Assembly: GCF_006968745.1 (NCBI RefSeq)
Contig: NZ_CP030118.1
Span: 310,001 to 374,000, forward strand
DNA: 64,000 nucleotides
From: Brasilonema sennae CENA114
GTDB taxonomy: Bacteria > Cyanobacteriota > Cyanobacteriia > Cyanobacteriales > Nostocaceae
Direction: 5' to 3'
Every line of letters begins with the position of its first letter. The stretch's first letter is position 1. Below are positions 35,018 to 44,181 of this stretch, in pieces. Both the position numbers and the translations under genes were made by a program. The notes below the pieces were generated by a model, which was not told where the DNA came from, did not search any database, and saw only the letters and a program-made list of their open reading frames with translations.

Positions 35018-37576
35018 ATGACACCAGAAGAAATCGTGATATGGTTACAAGAACGCACGGCTCTAGGAATCTTATCGCCTGAACCTTTGAATGCTATCGC
35101 CCAAGTTATTGAAAAACAAGTTATCCCACCAAACCACTGTCTAGTGACTGAAGGGACTCCTCCAGAAGGATTATACATTCTCCTTGAAGGTCAGCTCGAA
35201 AGCGATAGCAACAATAAAACGAACCCGGCTTTAACTATTGGTTTCCTCCCCGGCTCAATCATTCATCTGCAAGAACTCATGTTAGATGAATTGGCTCAGC
35301 GTACAATTACAACGGTTACAGAATGCCACTTATGGGTTGTGCCTGCAGCTAAGTTTCGGGAATTAGCCACCCAATACCCCGAAATTGCTCAAGCTGTTTC
35401 TCGCCAAATGGCACAGGAATTGGCTCAACTCACATCTGCACTTACCTACGAACAAGAACGTTCTGTAGCTTTGCGACCTTATTTGGTCACAAAGGCAACA
35501 CGGGGAATTGTGGGGACAAGTCGTTATGCTGTACGTTTGAGACAGGAAATTCGAGAAGCTACTGATGATCGCAAATCAGTATTAATTTTCGGGGAACCAG
35601 GATTAGGAAAAGATATTATAGCTGCTTTGATTCACTTTGGTTCCAAACAGCGGCGAGAACCGATTATTAAAGTTAACTGTGGTATTCTCCAGACAAGCGG
35701 TGCTGATTTGTTTGGTCGTGCTGGAGGTAAACCAGGACTGCTGGAATGGCTTGGAGAAGGTAGTTTAGTTCTGAACAACATTCAAGAAACACCCCCAGAG
35801 TTGTTACCAGCGTTAGCAAACTTGCTAACAACGGGCAAATACACCCCTGTCAGCCGTTCGGGAGAACCAACCCCCGAACCTCGCGTCAGTAAAGCTCGCA
35901 TTTTGATAGTTTCAGAAAAAACTCAGCCAACGATTGAACGCTGTATCGGTCATATTATCAAAGTGCCACCGTTGCGGGTACGCAAAACTGATATTAAAGC
36001 ACAGGTGGAATACTACATCAGTCTTTACACTCGCGCTAGAGGTATTGCGCGACCGAAAGTTTCCTCAGAAGCTTTGCGCCGTTTGCAGTCTTACGATTTC
36101 CCTGGCAATTTGAAAGAACTGCAAGATCTAGTAGAACGGGCGATCGTCCAAGCTGGAGAAGCAAAAGAACTCACAGAAGAAATTTTCTGGTCTGTTGATA
36201 CTAAGAAAAAGCAATTTCGTGTCAATCTTTTAAATGCTTATCCTGGTTTGCGAAAGTTTCTTCGTAGTTCTTGGTGGCCTGATCGTATTAACTATGGTTT
36301 TACTTTAACAGCATTTGCCTTCATTGTAGGAGTCTTATTTGTTGGTCCGCAAACGCGCGATCGCAATTTCGCTCTCAATCTGTTTTGGGCTTGGTGGTGG
36401 CCTTTCTCCCTACTAGCATTTCCCTTTTTAGGACGTGTTTGGTGTTCAGTTTGTCCCTTTATGATTTACGGGGAAGTGACACAAAAGCTTTCCCAAAAGT
36501 TCTTTCCCCGAAAACTTAAACGCTGGCCCAGACATCAAGCTGAAAAATGGGGCGGATGGTTTCTTTTTGGACTATTTACTCTTATTTTCCTATGGGAAGA
36601 ACTCTGGAATTTAGAAAATACAGCATATCTTTCTGGTTGTTTGCTGCTTTTAATTACAGCAGGAGCAATGATATTCTCTGCCATTTTTGAGCGGCGATTT
36701 TGGTGTCGGTATCTGTGTCCCATCGGTGGAATGAATGGTTTATTTGCTAAACTCTCCATGACCGAACTCCGGGCACAGCAAGGCATCTGTTCTGCCAGTT
36801 GTACCACGTATCAATGCTACAAGGGTGGACCCCAGAAGGGAGAGGGGATGGAAACAAATGGATGCCCGTTGTACTCTCACCCAGCACAGTTGGAAGATAA
36901 TAGAGATTGTGTGCTGTGTATGACTTGCCTCAAAGCCTGTCCGCATCGTTCCGTTGAGTTTAATTTGCGTCCTCCGGGAATGGAATTGTGGACAACTCAT
37001 ATTCCCCGCAGTTACGAAGTTGCACTGTTGTTTTTACTATTGGGGGGGGTGTTCCTGCATCACTTGCCGGAAATGCAATCAAGGCTCGGCTTACATCTGG
37101 ATTTAACCCAATTTCTGCCTCACTTAGGATTATCTTTACTGGCTCTGATTCTCCCCGTAGCGATTCCTTTTTTGGCATACGGAATCATGCAATTATTATA
37201 TGTCAGTTACAAACAGTTAAAATCCACTCAGCAAAATCCGAAGCCACGATCATTTGTAGAACTTGCCTATGGATATTTACCACTCGTGTTAGGAGGAAAC
37301 TTAGCTCATTATCTGCATTTGGGTTTAACCGAAGGAGGACGTATTCTCCCTGTAAGTTTTGCAACCTTCGGTATGAATGGTGAACAATTACCTATATTGC
37401 TGGCTCATCCAGCGGTGATTACCTTTTTGCAAGGAACCACCCTCATTATTTCACTTTTGTTGACGGTGGTGTTGACACAAAAAATTGCTCGTCAGCCGAT
37501 GCGATCGCTTTTTTGGCAACATTTAGCTGCTATTGGCTTAGCAGCGAGTATGTGGGCAATGATTGTATCTAGTTAG
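35018..37576 (+). CDS. cNMP-binding / AAA+ / NapH-like polyferredoxin membrane fusion
   Basis: 852 aa. Residues 10-150 form a cyclic-nucleotide-binding-like beta barrel (GLYILLEGQLES). About 165-400 is an AAA+ domain of the sigma-54 activator type with Walker A GEPGLGKD, but the sigma-54-contacting GAFTGA loop is missing (LFGRAGGKPG) and the Walker B position reads GSLVLNNIQE, without acidic residues; cyanobacteria have no sigma-54. From about 425 follow membrane helices with paired CSVCP and CRYLCP motifs, a Cys-rich segment, and CVLCMTCLKACP, all as in NapH/CcoG-type polyferredoxins, then more helices. Probably a membrane redox protein with regulatory domains. AGGAGA precedes the ATG. Confidence 0.85.
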   Translation: MTPEEIVIWLQERTALGILSPEPLNAIAQVIEKQVIPPNHCLVTEGTPPEGLYILLEGQLESDSNNKTNPALTIGFLPGSIIHLQELMLDELAQRTITTVTECHLWVVPAAKFRELATQYPEIAQAVSRQMAQELAQLTSALTYEQERSVALRPYLVTKATRGIVGTSRYAVRLRQEIREATDDRKSVLIFGEPGLGKDIIAALIHFGSKQRREPIIKVNCGILQTSGADLFGRAGGKPGLLEWLGEGSLVLNNIQETPPELLPALANLLTTGKYTPVSRSGEPTPEPRVSKARILIVSEKTQPTIERCIGHIIKVPPLRVRKTDIKAQVEYYISLYTRARGIARPKVSSEALRRLQSYDFPGNLKELQDLVERAIVQAGEAKELTEEIFWSVDTKKKQFRVNLLNAYPGLRKFLRSSWWPDRINYGFTLTAFAFIVGVLFVGPQTRDRNFALNLFWAWWWPFSLLAFPFLGRVWCSVCPFMIYGEVTQKLSQKFFPRKLKRWPRHQAEKWGGWFLFGLFTLIFLWEELWNLENTAYLSGCLLLLITAGAMIFSAIFERRFWCRYLCPIGGMNGLFAKLSMTELRAQQGICSASCTTYQCYKGGPQKGEGMETNGCPLYSHPAQLEDNRDCVLCMTCLKACPHRSVEFNLRPPGMELWTTHIPRSYEVALLFLLLGGVFLHHLPEMQSRLGLHLDLTQFLPHLGLSLLALILPVAIPFLAYGIMQLLYVSYKQLKSTQQNPKPRSFVELAYGYLPLVLGGNLAHYLHLGLTEGGRILPVSFATFGMNGEQLPILLAHPAVITFLQGTTLIISLLLTVVLTQKIARQPMRSLFWQHLAAIGLAASMWAMIVSS

Positions 37577-37713
37577 TTAAACAAGTGAAAAATCTGGCAC
37601 CTTACGTCCAGAAGACACGCTGTGGGAACCAAAAAATCGCCCCTCAAAAATGTCTGCTTAAGCTGGTAGAATCCGGAAAAGTGCATGTCCCTAGGACATA
37701 TTTTGAATTGTTT

Positions 37714-38895
37714 ATGCGAAGTTTTATAAAACCACCACGATTACGTATTGGTGAAGACGGAGAAGGAGAAAGACGCGCTACTTGGCTGGAACTTTTTTAT
37801 GATTTGGTGTTTGTGGTTGCTGTCTCTCAAGTCGCCCACTATCTTCATGATCATGTTTCACTTTCGGGAGTGTTAGGCTTTATAGCTCTTTTTATACCTA
37901 TTTGGTGGTCTTGGATTGGTACGACATTTTATGCTAATCGCTTTGATAGCGATGACATTGGACGGCGGTTGTTCACCAGTCTACATATGCTTACAGCCGC
38001 AGCAATGGCTGTCAATATACACTACGGCTTGGGTGAAAGTTCTGCTGGTTTTGCTCTCGCGTACGTTGTTGGTCGTCTTGTACTGATTATTGAGTATATC
38101 CGTGCAGGACAGTATATTCCCCAGGCTCGTCCCCTGACAAAGAGTTACGCCACAGGTTTTTCAATAGGCGCGCTTTTCTGGTTAGTGTCTGCATTTGTAT
38201 CGATTCCCTGGCGTTTCGTGCTTTGGGGACTAGGACTGATCATTGATTTTGCGACACCCTTAACAACACGCAAACTACAGATAGAATTACCTCCCCATGC
38301 ATCCCATTTACCTGAACGTTTTGGGCTATTCACCATTATTGTGTTGGGCGAAGCAATTATCGCAGTCGTCGATGGTGTTTCTCAACAGAAATGGGATCTT
38401 TTAACTGTGATTGCTGCTGTGTTCGCTTTAGGTATTGCTTTGAGCCTATGGTGGGTTTATTTTGATAACCTCGGTGGTACACCGATTAACAGGGCGCGGA
38501 CTGAAGGAAGAGCAACGATTATGGCTATATGGCTTTTCACCCATTTTCCCCTTGTTGCTGGTATTGCGGCTTCTGGAGTCGCTGTAGAACTTGCGTTGAT
38601 AAGCAAGCCAATGGTAGCACTTCCTGATTCTGTTCGATGGCTGCTTTGTGGTTCTGTTGCTGTATGCTACCTTGCTTTAGGTATTCTCCACCGCTTGGGA
38701 GTGATCCTTTATTGTAAAATCCGCACCAAGTATAGAGTTGGGGCAGCAGTCGTTTTGCTTTTCATTGCCGTTTTTGGCAAAGGTTTGTTCCCTGTTGCAG
38801 TCATTGGGCTTGTCGCTTTAGTTTGTGCTGTACAGGTTGTGCAAGATTTATCTCAAAGTCGTCCCACAACACGTTTGGTTGAGCCAGAAATCTAG
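37714..38895 (+). CDS. LtrA family membrane protein (low-temperature requirement A-like)
   Basis: About 393 aa, of normal family length when started at ATG 37714 (MRSFIKPPRLRI). An in-frame GTG at 37585 adds 43 residues that do not fit the family and lacks a ribosome binding site. The family opening RATWLELFYDLVFVVAVSQ is clear, followed by 10 or so membrane segments and RFGLFTIIVLGEAIIAVV. LtrA was named from Listeria growth at low temperature; its molecular activity is unknown. It lies 137 bp after the NapH-like gene on the same strand. Confidence 0.85.
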   Translation: MRSFIKPPRLRIGEDGEGERRATWLELFYDLVFVVAVSQVAHYLHDHVSLSGVLGFIALFIPIWWSWIGTTFYANRFDSDDIGRRLFTSLHMLTAAAMAVNIHYGLGESSAGFALAYVVGRLVLIIEYIRAGQYIPQARPLTKSYATGFSIGALFWLVSAFVSIPWRFVLWGLGLIIDFATPLTTRKLQIELPPHASHLPERFGLFTIIVLGEAIIAVVDGVSQQKWDLLTVIAAVFALGIALSLWWVYFDNLGGTPINRARTEGRATIMAIWLFTHFPLVAGIAASGVAVELALISKPMVALPDSVRWLLCGSVAVCYLALGILHRLGVILYCKIRTKYRVGAAVVLLFIAVFGKGLFPVAVIGLVALVCAVQVVQDLSQSRPTTRLVEPEI

Positions 38896-39064
38896 TCGTA
38901 AGCTGTTGGGCTAAAACAAGTGCATAGTAGAATGTTATCCGGCATTTTTCTGGAGCTGCTTACAAGTAGAGTGGATATACGGTGATTTTAGGTATAATAA
39001 GTAGTTATATGCCTTAATGAATCGACTAATCGGATACCTCCGGATACAAATATAGGAAGCTACA

Positions 39065-39367
39065 ATGCTACATGAAGAACAAGTAACATTTAGAGGGAAA
39101 CGCAGTGATGTTGATGAGCTCTTACGTGTTCTAAGCTCAATTGAGGAAGTCGCTGATGTGCAAGTAAAGTCAGTGACGAGCACAATTAACAGTCTTTTAG
39201 ATAGAGAGCCATTAAATCAAGTTGAATTGGTTGACATCGTACTTGGCATTGCGATCAATCTCGCATCGTCCGCTATTTACGATCAGATTCGTCACAAAAT
39301 CAATGACCATGCCAAGAAAAAAGGATTCCTTCAGCGATCTGGTCAAACAAATAGACGAAAAGGTTAA
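39065..39367 (+). CDS. Small EACC1-like protein beside an HExxH protein
   Basis: 100 aa. A beta-alpha-beta-like start (EEQVTFRGKRSDVDELLRVL) is followed by a hydrophobic helical stretch (LVDIVLGIAINLASSAIYDQ) and a basic end. The layout resembles the effector-associated constant component EACC1 described in NTPase and peptidase-based conflict systems, but I am relying on pattern memory and the match is not certain. It is followed 64 bp later by a gene with a metalloprotease motif, the usual sort of partner. The ATG has GGAAGC upstream. Confidence 0.6.
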   Translation: MLHEEQVTFRGKRSDVDELLRVLSSIEEVADVQVKSVTSTINSLLDREPLNQVELVDIVLGIAINLASSAIYDQIRHKINDHAKKKGFLQRSGQTNRRKG

Positions 39368-39431
39368 ACGATGATGACTCCTTTAAAATGTCAAATCTAA
39401 TACGTTTGTTAATTTGTGTGAATTGTTTATT

Positions 39432-41012
39432 ATGGTTCCAGATTTACCAATTTTTAATCACACCATATATCACTCTGGTTTTACTGAATCGTTTTATGAT
39501 CCCCGAACGCTGTTAACAAAAATACTAGCTCCAAATCTTGAAGGACAGGAGAAGAAGGAGTTTGTTCTTCGAGGGTTTGAATACAACGCTACAGTTATTC
39601 ACGAACGAGTTCATTGGTTTCAGCATCACGGAACATCATTCGGCTGTTTTCTCGAAGCATTGCGATTGTCACAGCAAAACACAACCCTCCGATGGCTTCG
39701 GGAAATGCCTTCCAGTAGAGTACGAGATTTTTTGCGTCAACGTGTCGAATTTACAACACCAATTTTAGAAATCGATCCCCAAACGCGACATCCAATCTTT
39801 GCTCAAGGTGATGAACATGATCAGATGAACCTGTTTAGACAGATATGGTTCGATCATCAGTGGGTTCATGCGGTATTTGAAGATTCTCGAATCAGTAAAC
39901 AACTTGGCAAACCGCCAGGAACAGTTATTGGTGAAGTTGTTGGAGATGTTATGTTGGCACTTTGTGCAGAACATGACTTCCTTCCGCAGACGAAGAATGC
40001 AATATTAACCACCCCATTAACAGCAAGACAATGGTTTTCGGTAGATGACACCGAAATGATGTTTGTTTCTATATCTGGAATGTATTTGACCAGCAAGATT
40101 CTCATGGAGTGTGCTGCAACCATTTCCGAACTTCAGCTACTACCTGAATCACTTTGGATGCCAGTGCTAGGGAAAGCTGGTGTAGAAACAGTACTCACAA
40201 ACAGAATTAAAACAATTCTTGATGGTGATTATGGAATCCCCATTCGCAGCCTTCTGGTAGTCTTAAACGCTGGGCTAGATCGTCTGCTAGATGTTTTGCC
40301 AACCGTTAATGTGCTTTGCTTTATTGCGCTTAATCCTCCGTTACCACCATATGTTATGCATCCCCCTGATGATGCTCCATCCTGGCGTTGGCAGGACATT
40401 TATCCACCTATTAGATTTGCACGATTGGCACTTTGCGTAAAAAAAGTCGGGCTTTTGAGTGATTGTCGTGACCACAGAACAATTGCCACTTACATAGATA
40501 AACTCTGCGACGTATGTCAACTTCCACACACAATAAATACCAACTATCCAGATCGTATAAGTTATGAAGAAACTCCATGCTTTGCAGATGAGAATACTGT
40601 GTATTCAGATTCACTTAAGTTCTCACATCACGACTATATCTTTTGGGTACAGTCCTGCTTGATGCGTTATCGTCTGAATGCTTTACCACTTATGGTTAGC
40701 TTCGGTGATTGTCTATCGGGTGATCTGTTAAAACAATATGTCAACGATGTACTGAATTTTGACGCTGTTCCATTTTCTCGTTGTCCCTTAGGATGGACTA
40801 AAAATGATAAACTTGGGTTCTCATGTTCGGTGGATTTTGGTAACTGGTTGTTTCGATCAATCCTTATGGATTACGTACTCTTCGATGTTGTAGCTGGTAC
40901 TGGTAAGTACGATTTGAGTTCATTTCCTGGCGAAATCAATCAGAATGAAATAATTTATGAGTTTTTGGAGAAAAACATTATTTTGAATCTCACGGAAGTA
41001 AGAAATACATAA
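39432..41012 (+). CDS. Putative zinc metalloprotease-like protein (HExxH), possible effector
   Basis: About 526 aa from ATG 39432 (TTG 39414 is also in frame). Near residue 57 stands ATVIHERVHWFQHHGTSFG, an HExxH with aromatic context as in zincins. A third ligand is not obvious; a Glu about 100-130 residues on (VIGEVVGDVMLALCAEHDF) is a candidate. No signal peptide. The rest is not recognised. Together with the small protein before it, it could be an effector-adaptor pair. Codon use matches the genome. Family name unknown to me. Confidence 0.62.
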   Translation: MVPDLPIFNHTIYHSGFTESFYDPRTLLTKILAPNLEGQEKKEFVLRGFEYNATVIHERVHWFQHHGTSFGCFLEALRLSQQNTTLRWLREMPSSRVRDFLRQRVEFTTPILEIDPQTRHPIFAQGDEHDQMNLFRQIWFDHQWVHAVFEDSRISKQLGKPPGTVIGEVVGDVMLALCAEHDFLPQTKNAILTTPLTARQWFSVDDTEMMFVSISGMYLTSKILMECAATISELQLLPESLWMPVLGKAGVETVLTNRIKTILDGDYGIPIRSLLVVLNAGLDRLLDVLPTVNVLCFIALNPPLPPYVMHPPDDAPSWRWQDIYPPIRFARLALCVKKVGLLSDCRDHRTIATYIDKLCDVCQLPHTINTNYPDRISYEETPCFADENTVYSDSLKFSHHDYIFWVQSCLMRYRLNALPLMVSFGDCLSGDLLKQYVNDVLNFDAVPFSRCPLGWTKNDKLGFSCSVDFGNWLFRSILMDYVLFDVVAGTGKYDLSSFPGEINQNEIIYEFLEKNIILNLTEVRNT

Positions 41013-41348
41013 TGAACAGTTTTTCCTAAACTGAGAAAATCTTTATTTGTAGGGCAGGTAGAAACTGGTATGTGATCCCTTGAGCAAATTCAAGCAGCTA
41101 TCCTAACACTTCCGTCAGATTAGTCTCAGCGATTTAGGCGGTGGTTCTTTGACTTGGATTATCAGCGTTGGGATAAACAGCTAGAGCAAGATATAAGAGA
41201 TGGCAAGTTATAAACGTTGGCTCAGGAGGCGATCGCTGGTGTTAGATTTGAATTGCTTAGACAAGCCCCTTATTTGGCTATAGGTGCAGCACAGCTTAAA
41301 ATGAGTAGTAATACTCGAAAATAAGTGGCGTTGGACGAGCAATTGAGC
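41013..41348. pseudogene. Spacer with the remnant of a short gene carrying two stop codons (41082-41240)
   Basis: On the plus strand one frame from 41082 reads EQIQAAILTLPSD, stop, SQRFRRWFFDLDYQRWDKQL, EQDIRDGKL, stop, TLAQEAIA. This is the pattern of short (about 70-aa) cyanobacterial antitoxin-like proteins (FDLDYQRWDKQLEQDIADGKLE), with two Glu codons turned into TAG and TAA. It is therefore a decayed gene. The rest of the spacer shows only one HIP1 site. Confidence 0.5.
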
Positions 41349-41963
41349 ATGAGTGTTTCCATGAGAGATATTATCACTGTCTACATTTGGTTTCCCAAGG
41401 AGTTCTTAGGTCACGCTTCAATGCAGGTAGGCATAGATACTTATATAAGCTTTTGGCCTAACAAAGAAATTATAAATAGGTCATCAATGCAGAATACTCA
41501 AAGTATTATTAATCATAAAAACCAAAACATTAATCAACTCTTATTCCAGCATTTGGCTGATATTAGAAGTACTAGTTATGAGGAAGATTGTTTGATTTTA
41601 GGTCAAGGTGACGAACAAAGACAAGCAGACTGCACAGTTGAATTATTAAATCTTCCTCAGGAGCCGATTAAAACATTCTGGGAAAAATTTACAAAGGAAA
41701 ATAAATCCTACCATTTGATAAAAAGAAACTGCTCATCAGTCGTTGCCGAAGCTATAAATGAAGGGTGGAAAGCTTATACTGGTACGGGGAAAAACACAGA
41801 GAATATAAGCTTAACAGATTTTGAGAATCAAGTTGAATACAAAATTCAGGATTTTGAAGCTTTAAGCTTTACCACAGCTGCCTTAAATTTCGGTAGATTG
41901 CTTTTTTGGTCTCCAAAACAAGTCTTGCTTTATGCACAAATGGTCAAAAGATTAACAGATTGA
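41349..41963 (+). CDS. Unknown 204-aa protein, possibly papain-like (permuted NlpC/P60 or LRAT-type)
   Basis: The segment FLGHASMQVGIDTYISFWP resembles the His-containing start of permuted papain-like (LRAT/DUF4105-type) folds, and YHLIKRNCSSVVAEAINEGW about 110 residues later resembles their Asn-Cys helix. Together they would supply a Cys-His pair. No signal peptide. It sits in a patch with decayed small genes and is not clearly co-transcribed. GTG 41325 is in frame; ATG 41349 and 41361 are better. Function is unproven and the fold suggestion is from pattern only. Confidence 0.55.
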   Translation: MSVSMRDIITVYIWFPKEFLGHASMQVGIDTYISFWPNKEIINRSSMQNTQSIINHKNQNINQLLFQHLADIRSTSYEEDCLILGQGDEQRQADCTVELLNLPQEPIKTFWEKFTKENKSYHLIKRNCSSVVAEAINEGWKAYTGTGKNTENISLTDFENQVEYKIQDFEALSFTTAALNFGRLLFWSPKQVLLYAQMVKRLTD

Positions 41964-42088
41964 AGAAAAGTGTTCTAGGATTTGCAATTATCGTGTTTTC
42001 AGCTACAGTTCTATTAGAGATAAATCAGTAAAAATGAGAAGAAATCTATAAGAATGCAGCTTTATCCTGTAAGTCATGCTGCCTTTAC

Positions 42089-43780
42089 ATGAAACCTCGA
42101 ATCATTGTTTGTGGCTTAAGTCGCACCGGATATAAAATCTTTCGTTTGCTGCGACAACAGGGGGCGTTAGTCGTTGGCGTTCATCATCAACCTATTGCAG
42201 GCGAATCATCAGGAGATCTGATTGTCGGCGACTTGCAAGCAGCTAGTACCCTTACAGCAGCAGGAATTCAGCAGGCACACACTTTGGTGATTGCTGGACC
42301 GGATGATGAAGTGAATCTGTCAGTTATGATGCAAGCGCGGATGTTGAATCCGCAAATTCGGATTATCAACCGGTTTTTTAATACCAATTTGGGCGATCGC
42401 CTGGATAAAGCTGTCCCTAACCACTTAAGTCTGAGTGTTGCAGGTTTGGCAGCACCCGTCTTCACGTTTGCGGCTTTAGGAAACCAAGTAATTGGGCAAA
42501 TCAAACTTTTCAAACAAACTTGGCCTATTTACGAAGAATATATAGATAAAAATCATCCGTGGGTTGGTCGCAAGCTGAGTGATTTGTGGAATGATCGCTC
42601 GCGGATAATGATTTACTATATGCCATTCAAGGGTGAGATGGATTTAGTTAGTGCAGTGTTGTCTGGACAAGAGTTAAAGGTGGGCGATCGCCTGATCCTT
42701 GGTACTCAACCGTGTATCCGTTCCACCCACAAATCACGGTTTACAAAACTTCTAAAAGTCCTGACCAGTTTACGGCAGTTTAAGAAACACGCGCAATCAG
42801 TGGTCGTGATGACTATTGTCTTGCTGATCATTATTGTAATTGCCACCCTCACCTACACTTCTACCAATACGAATATTTCTATTATTGATGCCCTCTATTT
42901 TGCAGTAGGCATGATTACGGGAGCAGGTGGTAATGACAAAGTCGTAGAAAATGCTCCTGACAGCATTAAACTATTTACCGTTCTTATGATGCTGATTGGG
43001 GCTGCTGTCATCGGTCTATTATACGCACTGCTCAATGATTTTGTTTTGGGTAGTCGCTTTAAACAATTTTGGGATGCAGCACGAGTTCCTCGCCGTAATC
43101 ACTACATTGTCTGTGGCCTGAGTGGAATCGGTATAAAAGTTGTTGAGCAACTCTCAAAAAGCGGACATGAGGTCGTCGTCATTGAACGCGACTCAAACAA
43201 CAAATATGTCAACACTGCCCGTGGAGCAGGTATTCCCGTCATTTATGCTGATGCTAGCTTTTCAGCCACACTCAAAGTCGCTAATTTAGATTCTGCCGCT
43301 GCAGTCCTTGCTGTCACAGGTAACGATGCGACGAACCTAGAAGTTGCCCTTAAGGCAAAAGGTATGACACCCCAAGTGCCAGTGATAGTCCATTACGCAG
43401 AACCCGATTTTGCCCATATGGCACAAGAGGTGTTTGACTTCGAGGCAGTCTTGAGTCCTGCTGAACTTGCAGCCCCAGCATTTGCAGCTGCTGCATTGGG
43501 TGGAAAAATACTCGGCAATGGCATTACAGCAGATAGTCTTTGGGTTGCTTTTGCAACTTTGATTACACCCGTACACCCTTTTTGTGGTCAGCAGGTGAAA
43601 GATGTAGCCATGTCTGCTGAGTTTGTTCCTTTATACTTAGAGACTAATTCTCAAACTCTTCACGGCTGGGATTTACTGGAAACAAACCTGAGTGGTGGAG
43701 ATATTTTATATATAACAACACACGGCACACGATTGTATCAGTTGTGGCGTAGTGCACCGCCGCAAGTGATCGCGAGTTAG
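42089..43780 (+). CDS. Two-RCK potassium-channel-like protein (TrkA-N domains) with atypical filter
   Basis: 563 aa. An N-terminal Rossmann TrkA-N domain (RIIVCGLSRTGYKIFRLL) with its C-terminal part, a membrane pore unit at about 238-320 (helix, ALYFAVGMITGAGGND, helix), and a second TrkA-N domain (HYIVCGLSGIGIKVVEQL) form the known cyanobacterial layout of RCK-gated channels. The canonical K+ filter TVGYGD is replaced by TGAGGND, so ion preference may differ. The RCK domains bind NAD(H), ATP or Ca2+ in relatives. Single gene; the following 400 bp spacer leads to the hybrid kinase. Confidence 0.82.
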   Translation: MKPRIIVCGLSRTGYKIFRLLRQQGALVVGVHHQPIAGESSGDLIVGDLQAASTLTAAGIQQAHTLVIAGPDDEVNLSVMMQARMLNPQIRIINRFFNTNLGDRLDKAVPNHLSLSVAGLAAPVFTFAALGNQVIGQIKLFKQTWPIYEEYIDKNHPWVGRKLSDLWNDRSRIMIYYMPFKGEMDLVSAVLSGQELKVGDRLILGTQPCIRSTHKSRFTKLLKVLTSLRQFKKHAQSVVVMTIVLLIIIVIATLTYTSTNTNISIIDALYFAVGMITGAGGNDKVVENAPDSIKLFTVLMMLIGAAVIGLLYALLNDFVLGSRFKQFWDAARVPRRNHYIVCGLSGIGIKVVEQLSKSGHEVVVIERDSNNKYVNTARGAGIPVIYADASFSATLKVANLDSAAAVLAVTGNDATNLEVALKAKGMTPQVPVIVHYAEPDFAHMAQEVFDFEAVLSPAELAAPAFAAAALGGKILGNGITADSLWVAFATLITPVHPFCGQQVKDVAMSAEFVPLYLETNSQTLHGWDLLETNLSGGDILYITTHGTRLYQLWRSAPPQVIAS

Positions 43781-44181
43781 CTCTAGCCAAGTGGAAATAT
43801 AAACGCCTGAAATTGCAAACGAAGTAGTTTAAGAAGGAGTACTCTTGTGTATTTAGTTTTAGGCGTCGCTTAATCGCAAATATTGGTTGTCTGGCTTACG
43901 TTATAGGTTATAGCGCTTCTGGTGTTGAGTGCAATACACAGCTGTAGTGAAAGTGCATAAACCCTGCTCTACATCATTCGTGGTGGTGTATGTGATGAGA
44001 ACCGCTATATCGTCAAATCCTCCGCGTTCAGCAACTAAAACGTCCCGACGTTCCTATGTTTGTCTAGTAGTTGTTTGACCCGGGCGCAAGAGTGCAAGCG
44101 CCATTGTTTGTGACAGTTGCCTAAGTCCTGAATACTATATAATTTGCAGTATGCTTATATCCTACCTCAGGAGAGAGTTGG
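43781..44181. other. Spacer of about 400 bp before the hybrid kinase
   Basis: No clear gene, although a short open stretch near 44020-44070 (LRVQQLKRPDVPMFV) may be a coding remnant. AGGAGAGAG at 44169-44177 is the ribosome binding site of the kinase gene. Confidence 0.35.

Noticed and set aside
35018..36200. Sigma-54-dependent transcription activator
   Set aside because: GAFTGA and acidic Walker B residues are missing, there is no helix-turn-helix, and cyanobacteria lack sigma-54.
44020..44070. Response-regulator-like remnant (LRVQQLKRPDVPMFV)
   Set aside because: Too short to assign and without conserved Asp or Lys motifs in frame.
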